This document shows, piece by piece, positions 1-7,094 of a DNA stretch of 17,060 nucleotides (position 1 is the first letter of the stretch; each line of letters starts with the position of its first letter). The notes below the pieces were generated by a model. It was not told the origin of the DNA. It was given only the letters and a program-made list of their open reading frames with translations, and did not search any database. The DNA is from JBOGDS01 sp050743075 (lineage in GTDB: Bacteria > Actinomycetota > Actinomycetes > Jiangellales > Jiangellaceae): NCBI GenBank assembly GCA_050743075.1, contig JBOGDS010000076.1, forward strand, positions 1 through 17,060, read 5' to 3'. The translations under genes were made by a program, and so were the position numbers.

Positions 1-44
1 GCTCTTGCTGTGCGTAATCGACATGATCACGGGAGCCTGAGAGC

Positions 45-1472
45 TCAGCGCCGGCGGGCTGGTTGGGGGAGCAGCTCGTTCATCGCTCCCGACCGGAACG
101 CCTCGACGGTGACGTCGGCGAAGCCGGCGGCCTTGACCACTGCCCGCACGCCCGGATGCGCCGCCACCTCGTCGAGCACCTCGCGGTCGACCTCCACCCG
201 GGCGAAATCGCCGAGGTCGCGGACCCGCAGGTTTGTGACGGCGACTCCCGCGCCGGCCAGTGCCCCTTGCAGCGCGGCCTCCGCCCGGTCGACGCGCGCC
301 AGCCTCGCCGGTGTGATCTCCAGCCCGTAGGCCACCCGGCTGGACAGGCAGGCTGCGGCCGGCTTGTCCCACGTGGACAGGCCCCACCGGCGCGACGCCT
401 CGCGCACCTGGCTCTTGGTCAGCCCGGCGTCGAGCAGGGGCGTGGCGGCCCCGCGCTCGGCGGCCGCCCTGATGCCCGGCCGGAAGCCGGCGATGGCGTC
501 GTCGGCGTTGGTGCCCGTAGCGACGTGCGCGAAGCCCTCGCGCGCCGCCAGCGGAGCCAGTACGTCGAGCAGCTCGGCCTTGCAGAAGTAGCAGCGGTCG
601 CCCCCGTTGGCGCGGTAGCCGTCGCGCGCCATCTCGTCGGTGCGCGGGCTGACGTGCCGGACCCCGAGCCCGGCCGCGAACTCGCGCGCGGCCAGCAACT
701 CGCGTCGTGGCAGGGACGGCGAGACCGCCGTGGCCGCCAGCACCCGGTCCGCGCCGAGCGCCCGCACGGCCGTGGCCAGCAGGAACGCCGAGTCCGCGCC
801 GCCGGAGAACGCGACAGCCACCGAGCCCAGCTCGCGCAGCAGTGCCTCCAGGCAGGCCAGGCGGGCGCCCAGCACGCGCTCGTCCAGCCAGCGTGGGAAG
901 TCGCGCAGGTCGGCCAGGACCACGTCGGCCCCCGCGGACTGCAGGGCAGCCGCATCATGGAAGCCGGTGGTGACTCCGACGGCGGCAGCGTGGGCGGCCC
1001 GCGCGCCGATCATGTCGGCCGGATGGTCGCCGACATGCGCGACCGCTCCGACGGCCCGCAACGCCTCTCCTTTCGCCTCGGCGTAGAGGCCGCCGACCGC
1101 CTCGTCGACGTCGAGGGTGACGTGGTCGAGGACCGCGCGCACGGCCCGTTCGATCTTCGCGCTGACGACGACCGCGCGACCGCCGTGCGCTCGCACGGCG
1201 TCGACAGCCTCGGCCGCGCCGGGCAGGAGTGTCGTGCCGGGCACACCCAGCGTCGGGTACAGCTCTCGATAGAGCTCGACGGCCGATGCAGCGACATCTG
1301 CGGGCAGCAGGGCCTCGCACGTCGCCTCCAGCGGAACCCCGATCAGCCGTTGGACGGCGGCCGGGTCGACCGTCACATCAAGGCGCCGTGCGGTCTCGAC
1401 GAACGTGGCGACGATGCCGTCCGCGGAGTCGACGAGCGTCAGATCGAGATCGAACCCGACGACCGGCCGCAT
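45..1472 (-). CDS. larE: HAD-family phosphatase fused to LarE-type ATP-dependent sulfur transferase
   Basis: A 475-residue two-domain protein. Residues 1-195 are a HAD hydrolase of the phosphoglycolate phosphatase/pyrophosphatase kind: motif I DLDLT at 8-12 (nucleophile D8, acid D10), motif II S104, motif III K134, motif IV GDHPADM at 148-154. Residues ~200-475 are a PP-loop ATPase of the LarE family: SGGADS at 223-228 binds ATP, GTNADD at 320-325 and PAAACLSSR at 371-379 are family motifs. LarE adenylates a pyridinium dicarboxylate mononucleotide and adds sulfur on the way to the nickel-pincer (NPN) cofactor of lactate racemase and relatives. Cysteines C294, C297 and C375 match the three-cysteine LarE type reported to hold a [4Fe-4S] cluster. 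LarB and LarC are not in the window. The ATG lies 6 bases after a TACGCT box, so the mRNA is probably leaderless. The two domains abut with almost no linker. Function is by homology; the real product could be another sulfur-transfer cofactor. Confidence 0.88.
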   Translation of the reverse strand: MRPVVGFDLDLTLVDSADGIVATFVETARRLDVTVDPAAVQRLIGVPLEATCEALLPADVAASAVELYRELYPTLGVPGTTLLPGAAEAVDAVRAHGGRAVVVSAKIERAVRAVLDHVTLDVDEAVGGLYAEAKGEALRAVGAVAHVGDHPADMIGARAAHAAAVGVTTGFHDAAALQSAGADVVLADLRDFPRWLDERVLGARLACLEALLRELGSVAVAFSGGADSAFLLATAVRALGADRVLAATAVSPSLPRRELLAAREFAAGLGVRHVSPRTDEMARDGYRANGGDRCYFCKAELLDVLAPLAAREGFAHVATGTNADDAIAGFRPGIRAAAERGAATPLLDAGLTKSQVREASRRWGLSTWDKPAAACLSSRVAYGLEITPARLARVDRAEAALQGALAGAGVAVTNLRVRDLGDFARVEVDREVLDEVAAHPGVRAVVKAAGFADVTVEAFRSGAMNELLPQPARRR

Positions 1473-1478
1473 CCGGCC

Positions 1479-1484
1479 AGCGTA
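1479..1484 (-). promoter_or_regulatory. -10 box of leaderless HAD-LarE gene
   Basis: On the minus strand TACGCT is followed by six bases and the ATG at 1472. This spacing puts the transcription start at or next to the start codon, the usual actinobacterial leaderless arrangement. No Shine-Dalgarno sequence is present, which supports the reading. Confidence 0.5.
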
Positions 1485-1550
1485 TGCCGGGCCGGATCAC
1501 GCCGGTCTCCCAGGCGGGTAACGATCAATGCACCGGCGTACCCTTCACCG

Positions 1551-1578
1551 TTGCCACGCGGCGGCACAGGGGTATCGT
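1551..1578 (+). promoter_or_regulatory. Sigma70-like promoter of the ABC importer operon
   Basis: TTGCCA at 1551-1556 and TATCGT at 1573-1578 are separated by 16 bases, close to the housekeeping consensus TTGACA-N17-TAnnnT. Transcription would start near 1585 and give a leader of about 50 bases that ends in the Shine-Dalgarno sequence GTAGGAGA at 1623-1630, seven bases before the ATG at 1638. The 165-base gap between the divergent genes holds nothing else I recognise; no riboswitch fold was apparent. Confidence 0.55.
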
Positions 1579-1637
1579 GCGCGGACAACTCGCCGGTAGG
1601 CGCGCTGACGCCCAGCACATCCGTAGGAGATGACCAC

Positions 1638-2459
1638 ATGCGCAAGACGACTCTTCTTGCGGCGCTCGCCGCCGGAGCCATGCTGCTCACGGCCTGTGGC
1701 GACGACGACGGCGACGCGACGACCGCGCCGGAGAACGACGATACCCCCGCCGCCGACTTCGGCCTGGTCGAGGAAGGCACGCTCAGTGTCTGCTCCGACG
1801 TCCCGTACTCGCCGTTCGAGGTCGAGGACGCCGACGCCCCCAGCGGATACAGCGGCTTCGACATCGACCTCATGCAGGCGATCGCCGACGACCTCGGGCT
1901 CGACCTCGCGGTCCGTGACCTCGGCTTCGACGCCATCCAGTCCGGTGCGGCGCTCGGCGCCGGCCAGTGCGACGTCGCCGCGTCGGCGATGACGATCACC
2001 GAGGAGCGCGAGGAGAACGTCAACTTCGCCGACCCGTACTTCGACGCGGACCAGTCGCTGCTGGTCAAGGGCGACAGCGGCTACACGGCCCTGGCCGATC
2101 TCGCGGGCCAGAGCATCGGCGTCCAGGCCGACACCACCGGCCAGGCCTACGCCGTCGAGAACGCCCCCGAGGGCGTCGAGGTGGTGGAGTTCCCGGACGC
2201 GGCCGCCCTGTTCGCCGCGCTCGAGGCTGGCAGCATTGTCGGTATCCTGCAGGATCTGCCCGTCAACGCCGACCGGGCGAACCAGGACGACACCGTCGTC
2301 ATCGTCGAGACGTTCCCCACCGGGGAGCAGTACGGCTTCGCGACCGCCGAGGACAGCGAGCCGGCCCTGCTCGAGGCGATCAACTCATCGTTGGCGACGC
2401 TGCGTGAGGACGGCACCTACGACGAGTTGTACGAGCAGTACTTCCCGAGCGAGGGCTGA
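1638..2459 (+). CDS. Amino-acid ABC transporter substrate-binding lipoprotein (SBP_bac_3)
   Basis: A 273-residue family-3 solute-binding protein that would capture a polar amino acid outside the membrane and deliver it to the permease encoded next. Residues 1-20 are a lipoprotein signal: MRK, a hydrophobic core and the lipobox LTAC with lipidated C20. A flexible acidic stretch rich in D, T and A (21-45) then leads to the mature domain. The family block GFDIDLMQAIADDLG follows a VPYSPFE-like strand, and the pattern of small conserved blocks (SAMTITEERE, NFADPYFDADQSLLV, ADLAGQSIGVQADTTGQAY, LREDGTYDELYEQYF) is typical of the glutamine/histidine/lysine group. The ATG is chosen because GTAGGAGA lies seven bases upstream and because it begins the signal peptide; the open frame extends far upstream but without coding character. 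Eleven bases separate it from the permease. The ligand cannot be told from sequence. Confidence 0.93.
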   Translation: MRKTTLLAALAAGAMLLTACGDDDGDATTAPENDDTPAADFGLVEEGTLSVCSDVPYSPFEVEDADAPSGYSGFDIDLMQAIADDLGLDLAVRDLGFDAIQSGAALGAGQCDVAASAMTITEEREENVNFADPYFDADQSLLVKGDSGYTALADLAGQSIGVQADTTGQAYAVENAPEGVEVVEFPDAAALFAALEAGSIVGILQDLPVNADRANQDDTVVIVETFPTGEQYGFATAEDSEPALLEAINSSLATLREDGTYDELYEQYFPSEG

Positions 2460-2470
2460 CCGTACCTGCC

Positions 2471-3298
2471 ATGTCCGGGCAGCAGCTATCGGACACACCG
2501 GTCCGTCCGCGGATGAGCCGGCGCCAGCGCAGCCGGCTCGTCCGCGGCGGGATGTACGCGCTGTTCGTGGCGCTGGTCGTTCTGGTCGTCGTCGCGACCG
2601 ACTGGGAGCGCCTGCAGCGCGGCTTCTTCAACTGGGACGTCGCCAAGGAGCTGTTCCCCGACGTCCTGACCGTCGCCGCACGGAACACCGTGATCTACAC
2701 GTTGGTCTCATTCGCCTTGGGCCTGGTGGGCGGCCTGGTGCTTGCGCTGATGAAGCTGTCCAGCATCGGGCCGTACCGGTGGCTGGCGACGGCCTACATC
2801 GAGATCTTCCGCGGGCTGCCGGCGCTGCTCACGATCTTCCTGTTCGCGTTCGGCCTGCCGATCGCACTGGGCATCAACGTTCCATTCGAGCCGGTGGGAC
2901 CTGGGCTCGTCGGCCTCTCGGTCGTCGCGGCCGCCTACATGGCCGAGACGATCCGGGCCGGCATCGAGGCAGTACCCAGAGGGCAGCTGGAGGCCGCCAG
3001 GTCGCTCGGGATGGGCCGCGGCCGGGCGATGGCGTCCATCGTCATCCCGCAGGCGCTGCGGATCGTCATCCCCCCGATGACCAACGAGCTGATCCTGATC
3101 ATCAAGGACACGTCGCTGCTGTTCATCGCCGGCCAGACTCCGGCGACCAAGGAGCTGTTGGCGTTCGGGCGCGACATCGCCACCAACACGTTCAACGTGA
3201 CACCGATCGTCGTCGTCGGCGCCGTCTACCTGATCATCACGATTCCGATGACACAGCTCGTGGCTGTGTTGGAACGCCGCAACCGAGCAGCCCGGTGA
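2471..3298 (+). CDS. Amino-acid ABC transporter permease (HisMQ family)
   Basis: A 275-residue integral membrane subunit of a polar amino-acid importer. A basic cytoplasmic N-terminus (1-26, rich in R) precedes a first hydrophobic segment at about 28-43; further membrane segments lie at about 72-95, 115-135, 145-163, 195-220 and 243-265. The typical HisM/GlnP motif EIFRGLPALL is at 111-120. The cytoplasmic EAA loop that docks on the ATPase, EAARSLGMGRGRAMASIVIP, starts at residue 174. It is the middle gene of the operon, 11 bases after the binding protein, and its stop codon is followed directly by the ATPase gene. Only one permease gene is present, so the membrane part is probably a homodimer. 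I see nothing broken in it. Confidence 0.93.
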   Translation: MSGQQLSDTPVRPRMSRRQRSRLVRGGMYALFVALVVLVVVATDWERLQRGFFNWDVAKELFPDVLTVAARNTVIYTLVSFALGLVGGLVLALMKLSSIGPYRWLATAYIEIFRGLPALLTIFLFAFGLPIALGINVPFEPVGPGLVGLSVVAAAYMAETIRAGIEAVPRGQLEAARSLGMGRGRAMASIVIPQALRIVIPPMTNELILIIKDTSLLFIAGQTPATKELLAFGRDIATNTFNVTPIVVVGAVYLIITIPMTQLVAVLERRNRAAR

Positions 3299-3307
3299 GT
3301 GGCGACC

Positions 3308-4135
3308 ATGAGTCCGGTGATCGAGATTCGCGACCTCCACAAGTCGTTCGGGTCACTCGAAGTCCTGAAGGGCATCGACTTCGCCGTCGACGAGCGCGAG
3401 GTCGTCTGCGTGATCGGGCCGTCGGGTTCGGGGAAGTCGACCCTGCTGCGCTGCGTCAACCAACTCGAGGAGCCCACGTCCGGCACGGTCCTGATCGAGG
3501 GCGTCGACGTCACGGACCCGGACTGCTACATCGACGCCGTCCGGGCCAAGATCGGCATGGTGTTCCAGCAGTTCAACCTGTTCCCGCACCTCTCCGTCCT
3601 GCGCAACCTGACGATTGCGCAGCAGCGGGTCCTCGGCCGCGGCAAGGCCGAGGCGGTCCGGATCGCTCGCGAGAACCTCGACCGGGTCGGCCTGGCGGAG
3701 AAGGAGCAGGCCTACCCGGCCCACCTGTCCGGCGGCCAGCAGCAGCGTGTCGCCATCGCCCGCGCCCTGTCGATGGACCCCGACATGATGCTGTTCGACG
3801 AGCCGACCTCCGCACTGGACCCGGAGCTCGTGGGCGAAGTGCTTGCGGTCATGCGCAAACTTGCCGACGAGGGCATGACAATGATGGTCGTCACACACGA
3901 GATGGCCTTCGCCCGCGAGGTCGCCGACCGGGTCGTGTTCATGGACGCCGGCGCCATCGTCGAGCAGGGCGACCCGGAGACCGTGCTCGGCGAGCCGACC
4001 CACGCGCGCACCCGCGAGTTCCTCGCCCGGGTGCTCGACCCGACCCACCAGCCGGTGTACACCGTCGACGACGCCGCGCCCGCGGCGCCCGTCGATGCCA
4101 GCGTGCGGGCCGTCAAGCCGCTCGAACACCACTGA
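3308..4135 (+). CDS. Amino-acid ABC transporter ATP-binding protein (GlnQ-like)
   Basis: A 275-residue nucleotide-binding subunit that powers the importer. Walker A GPSGSGKST is at 37-45, the Q-loop glutamine in VFQQFNLFPH at about 87, the ABC signature LSGGQQQR at 140-147, Walker B MLFDEPTSALD from 161, and the switch histidine H197. About 30 residues after the core (HQPVYTVDDAAPAAP onward) are a low-complexity tail not needed for the fold. I prefer ATG 3308, which has GGTGAG eight bases upstream and gives the usual family N-terminus; GTG 3299, directly after the permease stop, would add three residues and is the alternative. Translation is coupled to the permease. It is the last gene of the operon, followed after 11 bases by a long inverted repeat. 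Confidence 0.93.
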   Translation: MSPVIEIRDLHKSFGSLEVLKGIDFAVDEREVVCVIGPSGSGKSTLLRCVNQLEEPTSGTVLIEGVDVTDPDCYIDAVRAKIGMVFQQFNLFPHLSVLRNLTIAQQRVLGRGKAEAVRIARENLDRVGLAEKEQAYPAHLSGGQQQRVAIARALSMDPDMMLFDEPTSALDPELVGEVLAVMRKLADEGMTMMVVTHEMAFAREVADRVVFMDAGAIVEQGDPETVLGEPTHARTREFLARVLDPTHQPVYTVDDAAPAAPVDASVRAVKPLEHH

Positions 4136-4146
4136 CGGGAGCGTCC

Positions 4147-4238
4147 GCGTACCGAACGACAGGAACAATTGCGATCTTGGCGCTCGCCACCTGGGCGGAT
4201 GCAATTCGACACGCCATTGTTCCTGTCGTTCGGTACGC
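4147..4238. repeat. 23-bp perfect inverted repeat with 46-base spacer
   Basis: The arm at 4147-4169 (begins GCGTACCGAACGACAGG) is exactly the reverse complement of the arm at 4216-4238 (ends CCTGTCGTTCGGTACGC). The spacer 4170-4215 adds a short competing pairing: AATTGC at 4167-4172 against GCAATT at 4201-4206. The element starts 11 bases after the ABC ATPase stop and ends one base before the stop codon of the small minus-strand ORF at 4240. It could be a two-way terminator, a MITE-like element or a protein-binding site. There is no U-tract on either strand and no obvious target-site duplication, so its role is open. Confidence 0.85.
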
Positions 4239-4239
4239 A

Positions 4240-4305
4240 CTACGCGGCAAGCAGCCGCCGGAGGAACAGCCCGACCACGATCAGGATCCAGGCCCACGTG
4301 GACAT
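4240..4305 (-). CDS. Putative 21-residue single-span membrane peptide
   Basis: A very short ORF: ATG at 4305, TAG at 4242-4240. The peptide begins MSTWAWILIVVGLF and ends with two arginines and a short LLAA tail, so it is almost wholly a hydrophobic helix of about 13-16 residues with a positively charged end. Upstream is GGAGG at 4315-4311, five bases before the ATG, one of the best Shine-Dalgarno sites in the window. It lies convergent to the ABC operon, with the inverted repeat between the two stop codons. Hydrophobic single-span micropeptides are known to tune membrane complexes in bacteria, but I recognise no family here. It could also be a chance ORF; the ribosome site is the main argument for it. 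Confidence 0.45.
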   Translation of the reverse strand: MSTWAWILIVVGLFLRRLLAA

Positions 4306-4310
4306 CGATG

Positions 4311-4315
4311 CCTCC
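4311..4315 (-). promoter_or_regulatory. Shine-Dalgarno site of the 21-residue membrane ORF
   Basis: GGAGG on the minus strand, five bases before the ATG at 4305. It decides the reading frame of an ORF too short to be found by length. The rest of the gap up to 4456 holds a 10-base direct repeat GGCGGCGCGC (4324-4333 and 4337-4346) and no other element I can name. Confidence 0.5.
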
Positions 4316-4456
4316 AGAGGTCAGGCGGCGCGCCCGGGCGGCGCGCAAACCCGGGCAGATACCCGTCCTGGGCGCAGCGAAACAGCCAGTGCCGACCTCC
4401 GCGCTCAGAGCAACTTCCACATCCGGGTGCCCTGTTTGGTGCGATGTACGACCGGG

Positions 4457-4462
4457 TAACGT
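4457..4462 (+). promoter_or_regulatory. -10 box of the leaderless 46-residue ORF
   Basis: TAACGT followed by eight bases and GTG at 4471. A weak -35-like TTTGGT lies at 4435-4440, 16 bases upstream. The same hexamer TAACGT occurs seven bases before the ATG of the next gene, so the two starts support each other. Confidence 0.5.
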
Positions 4463-4470
4463 GCCCGCCC

Positions 4471-4611
4471 GTGACGCTCGAACGACGCAGACCTGACGAG
4501 ACCCCGGCCGATCCCGAGGTCACCGATGACATCCGCGCAGCCGACGAAGAGGCCCGCCACGATGCGGCGGAACGCCGGGCGGAGCTGCTCGAGCGCTTAC
4601 GCAAGCTGTAG
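4471..4611 (+). CDS. Small charged hypothetical protein (46 aa)
   Basis: Starting at GTG 4471 this gives 46 residues. The first part is acidic and proline-containing (RRRPDETPADPEVTDD); the second (IRAADEEARHDAAERRAELL and a basic end) has alternating E/D and R with regularly placed A and L, as in an amphipathic or coiled-coil helix. There is no signal peptide or membrane segment. GTG 4471 is chosen over the in-frame ATG at 4444 because a TAACGT box sits eight bases upstream and neither start has a Shine-Dalgarno site. It is 95 bases before the helicase-associated gene on the same strand but has its own promoter. I do not recognise the family; the codon pattern and high helix propensity suggest a real gene. 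Confidence 0.55.
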   Translation: MTLERRRPDETPADPEVTDDIRAADEEARHDAAERRAELLERLRKL

Positions 4612-4693
4612 TCGGCTGATCGACGGGGAGCTGCGGGGGTGCTGGGACCGCAAGCAGCGCTTCGATCACGCTCGTGGACGTTCACCGGGGCCG

Positions 4694-4699
4694 TAACGT
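4694..4699 (+). promoter_or_regulatory. -10 box deciding the start of the helicase-associated gene
   Basis: TAACGT followed by seven bases and ATG 4707. It places transcription start at the ATG and so argues against the longer in-frame GTG start at 4674, which would lie upstream of the transcript. Confidence 0.5.
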
Positions 4700-4706
4700 A
4701 GTCCGG

Positions 4707-7088
4707 ATGGGCGGAACAGGGCCGGCAGCGCCGCGCAGCTTGTCCGACGACCTGCGCTCGCGTTCCGACGACGATCTGGTCGAACTGTTGCGTGCCCGGC
4801 CCGACCTGGTCACCCCGGTTCCCACCGACGTCGCCCAGCTGGCGTCTCGCGCCACGACTCGTGCATCCGTCGTCCGGGCGCTCGACCGGCTGGACCGCCT
4901 CAGCCTGCAGGTGGTCGACGCGCTCGCCGTTCTGCCGGAGCCCGCCACGGCAGCCGCCGTGCAGGCGCTGCTCCGCGGGCCGGCCGGCCCGGTGCGCCAC
5001 GCCTTGGCCGGCCTGCGGGCCCAGGCGTTGGTCTGGGGTGAAAGCCGGGCGTTCCGGCTGGTCAGCGCGGCGCACGAGGTCGTCGGCCCCTACCCGGCCG
5101 GGCTCGGCCCACCGGCGCGGGACGCGTTGATGGCCCTGCCGCCGGCCAGGCTGGCGCGCATCGCCGGCGACCTCGGACTGGAACCAGGCCAGGACCAGGC
5201 GACCGACGCCGAAGCTATCGCCGAGATGTTCCGCACCCATCTCGAGACTCTGCTGGCGGACGTCGGGGGCGAGGCGGCGGATGCGCTTCGGGCGCTCGCC
5301 GGCGGTCCACCGGCGGGACGGATCGAGAACGCGCGCCGCGACGTCGACATCGCCTCAGCGCGGACCCCCGTCGACCGGTTGCTCGCTCGAGGCCTGCTCG
5401 TCCCGACCAGCGGCGCGACCGTCGTCCTTCCCCGCGAGATCGCACTGCACCTGCGCGGCGCTCTGCATCCCGATGTCCGGACCGACCCGCCCGAGCCGAC
5501 ATCGAGCCAGCGAGACCCGACGGCGGTGGACCGGACGGCCGGTGTCGGGGCTTTCGACGCGGTCCGCCGGGTCGAGACGCTGCTCGACGCGTGGTCGGCC
5601 GATCCGCCCGTGGTGCTGCGCTCCGGCGGGCTCGGCGTGCGGGACCTCCGACGTCTGCCTGGGTTGCTCGACGTCGACGAGGCGAGCTCCGCCTTCCTGG
5701 CGGATCTCGCGTACGCAGCCGGGCTCGTCGCGGCCAGCAACGGCTTCGACGAGGCCTGGCTGCCTACGCCCGCATCCGACGCATGGCGCCGCCTCGACCC
5801 GCCGCAGCAATGGACCTTGCTGGCCACGACGTGGCTCACGACGAGCCGCGCGGCCGGCCTGGTCGGCACCCGGGACGAGCGGGACCGACCCGTCCCTCCG
5901 CTCGGACGGGATCTGGACCGGCCGCTGGCCCCCGAGGTTCGCCGACTCGTGCTGGATGTGCTGGCGAAGCTTCCTGCGGGCTCCGCCCCTGACCCGGCCA
6001 GCGTGGTCGACACGGTGCGCTGGGCCCGGCCGCGACGGGGCGGCCGGCTGCGCGACGACCTCGTCCACTGGACGTTGCGCGAGGCCGAGCTGTTGGGGAT
6101 GACCGGGCTCGGCGCGCTGGCCGGTCACGCCCGCCCGCTTCTCGGCACCCTGGTGGGCGACGCAGGGACCAAGGCCGCGGCCGCGGCGCTGTCGGCGGTG
6201 CTGCCGGAGCCACTCGACCACGTCCAGATCCAGGCAGACCTCACCGCGGTCGCACCCGGCCCGCTGCGGTCCGACGTGGCCCGTGAGCTTGCTCAGCTCT
6301 CCGACGTGGAGAGCCGGGGCGGCGCCACGGTCCACCGCTTCACGGCCGCGTCGGTGCGTCGGGCCATGGATGCCGGGAGATCCGCCCCCGACGTGCACGC
6401 GTTCCTGGCGGGTATTTCTCGCACGCCAGTCCCCCAGCCGCTGACCTACCTCGTCGACGACGTCGCGCGCCAGCACGGCGTGCTTCGCGTCGGTGAAGCG
6501 GCCGCCTTCGTGCGCTGCGACGACCAGGCCGTCCTCGCCCAGATCCTGGCCGACCCACTCGCCGGCTCGCTCGGGCTGAGAAGGCTCGCACCGACCGTGC
6601 TCGCGTCGGACCTGGACGCCGGCACGCTGCTGGAACGGCTCCGGCGGATGGGTCTCGCACCCACGCCGGAGGCCGCCGACGGATCCGTCCTCGTGACCAG
6701 GACCGCAACGCGGCGCGCTCCTACGCGCCCGGCGCCCGAACCCTTGCACGCCGAGCGCCCTCCGCTCCCGGATTCGGTGCTGGCAGCCGCCGTCCGCGCT
6801 TTACGGGCCGGCGACCGCAGTAGTGCCCGACGCCCGGCAGAGGCGACGCCCGGCCGGCTCGGCCGCAGCGTCTCGGCACAGACGCTGTCCGACCTGCGTC
6901 GAGCGCTCGACGACGGAACCACCGTCTGGATCGGCTACGTCGACCACCACGGCGCGACCAGCGAGCGGGTCGTCGACCCGGTCCGGCTCGAAGGCGGCTG
7001 GCTCGCCGCCTTCGACCACCGCTCCGGCGAGGTTCGCTCGTTCGCGGTGCACAGGATCAGCGGCGTCGCCCCGGTCGATGCCGCGTAG
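4707..7088 (+). CDS. Helicase-associated (Helicase_C_3/XPB-Ssl2-like, WYL-type C-terminus) protein
   Basis: A 793-residue soluble protein of the actinobacterial family typified by M. tuberculosis Rv0862c, encoded next to the XPB helicase gene in mycobacteria. The family name comes from a conserved central region; here it is at about 505-640, with blocks VQIQADLTAVAPGPL, ESRGGATVHRFTAASVRRAMDAG and PQPLTYLVDDVARQHGVLRV. No Walker A or DEAD-type Walker B motif is present, so it is not itself a helicase. The N-terminal half (about 20-120) is helical and resembles winged-helix repeats (RALDRLDRLSLQVVDALAVL). The last ~65 residues (VWIGYVDHHGATSERVVDPVRLEGGWLAAF region) resemble a WYL domain, a ligand- or nucleic-acid-sensing fold. 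Start: ATG 4707, seven bases after TAACGT. It converges on the LCP gene with a six-base gap. The biochemical role is unknown; a partnership with XPB is inference from conserved neighbourhood. Confidence 0.85.
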   Translation: MGGTGPAAPRSLSDDLRSRSDDDLVELLRARPDLVTPVPTDVAQLASRATTRASVVRALDRLDRLSLQVVDALAVLPEPATAAAVQALLRGPAGPVRHALAGLRAQALVWGESRAFRLVSAAHEVVGPYPAGLGPPARDALMALPPARLARIAGDLGLEPGQDQATDAEAIAEMFRTHLETLLADVGGEAADALRALAGGPPAGRIENARRDVDIASARTPVDRLLARGLLVPTSGATVVLPREIALHLRGALHPDVRTDPPEPTSSQRDPTAVDRTAGVGAFDAVRRVETLLDAWSADPPVVLRSGGLGVRDLRRLPGLLDVDEASSAFLADLAYAAGLVAASNGFDEAWLPTPASDAWRRLDPPQQWTLLATTWLTTSRAAGLVGTRDERDRPVPPLGRDLDRPLAPEVRRLVLDVLAKLPAGSAPDPASVVDTVRWARPRRGGRLRDDLVHWTLREAELLGMTGLGALAGHARPLLGTLVGDAGTKAAAAALSAVLPEPLDHVQIQADLTAVAPGPLRSDVARELAQLSDVESRGGATVHRFTAASVRRAMDAGRSAPDVHAFLAGISRTPVPQPLTYLVDDVARQHGVLRVGEAAAFVRCDDQAVLAQILADPLAGSLGLRRLAPTVLASDLDAGTLLERLRRMGLAPTPEAADGSVLVTRTATRRAPTRPAPEPLHAERPPLPDSVLAAAVRALRAGDRSSARRPAEATPGRLGRSVSAQTLSDLRRALDDGTTVWIGYVDHHGATSERVVDPVRLEGGWLAAFDHRSGEVRSFAVHRISGVAPVDAA

Positions 7089-7094
7089 CGAGGT

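Noticed and set aside
63..1637. Long plus-strand open frame leading into the ABC lipoprotein gene
   Set aside because: It is antisense to the HAD-LarE gene, arginine/glycine-rich, and the lipoprotein signal with its own ribosome site begins at 1638.
1473..1637. Riboswitch ahead of the amino-acid importer
   Set aside because: The predicted leader is only about 50 bases and shows no conserved aptamer pattern.
4147..4238. The long inverted repeat as a classic rho-independent terminator
   Set aside because: The loop is 46 bases and neither strand has a U-tract after the stem; kept as an unexplained repeat.
3353..4420. 355-codon minus-strand frame
   Set aside because: Antisense shadow of the ABC ATPase; no family blocks, typical of high-GC third-position bias.
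5355..6749. 464-codon minus-strand frame
   Set aside because: Antisense shadow of the helicase-associated gene, with R/G/A-rich text and no motifs.
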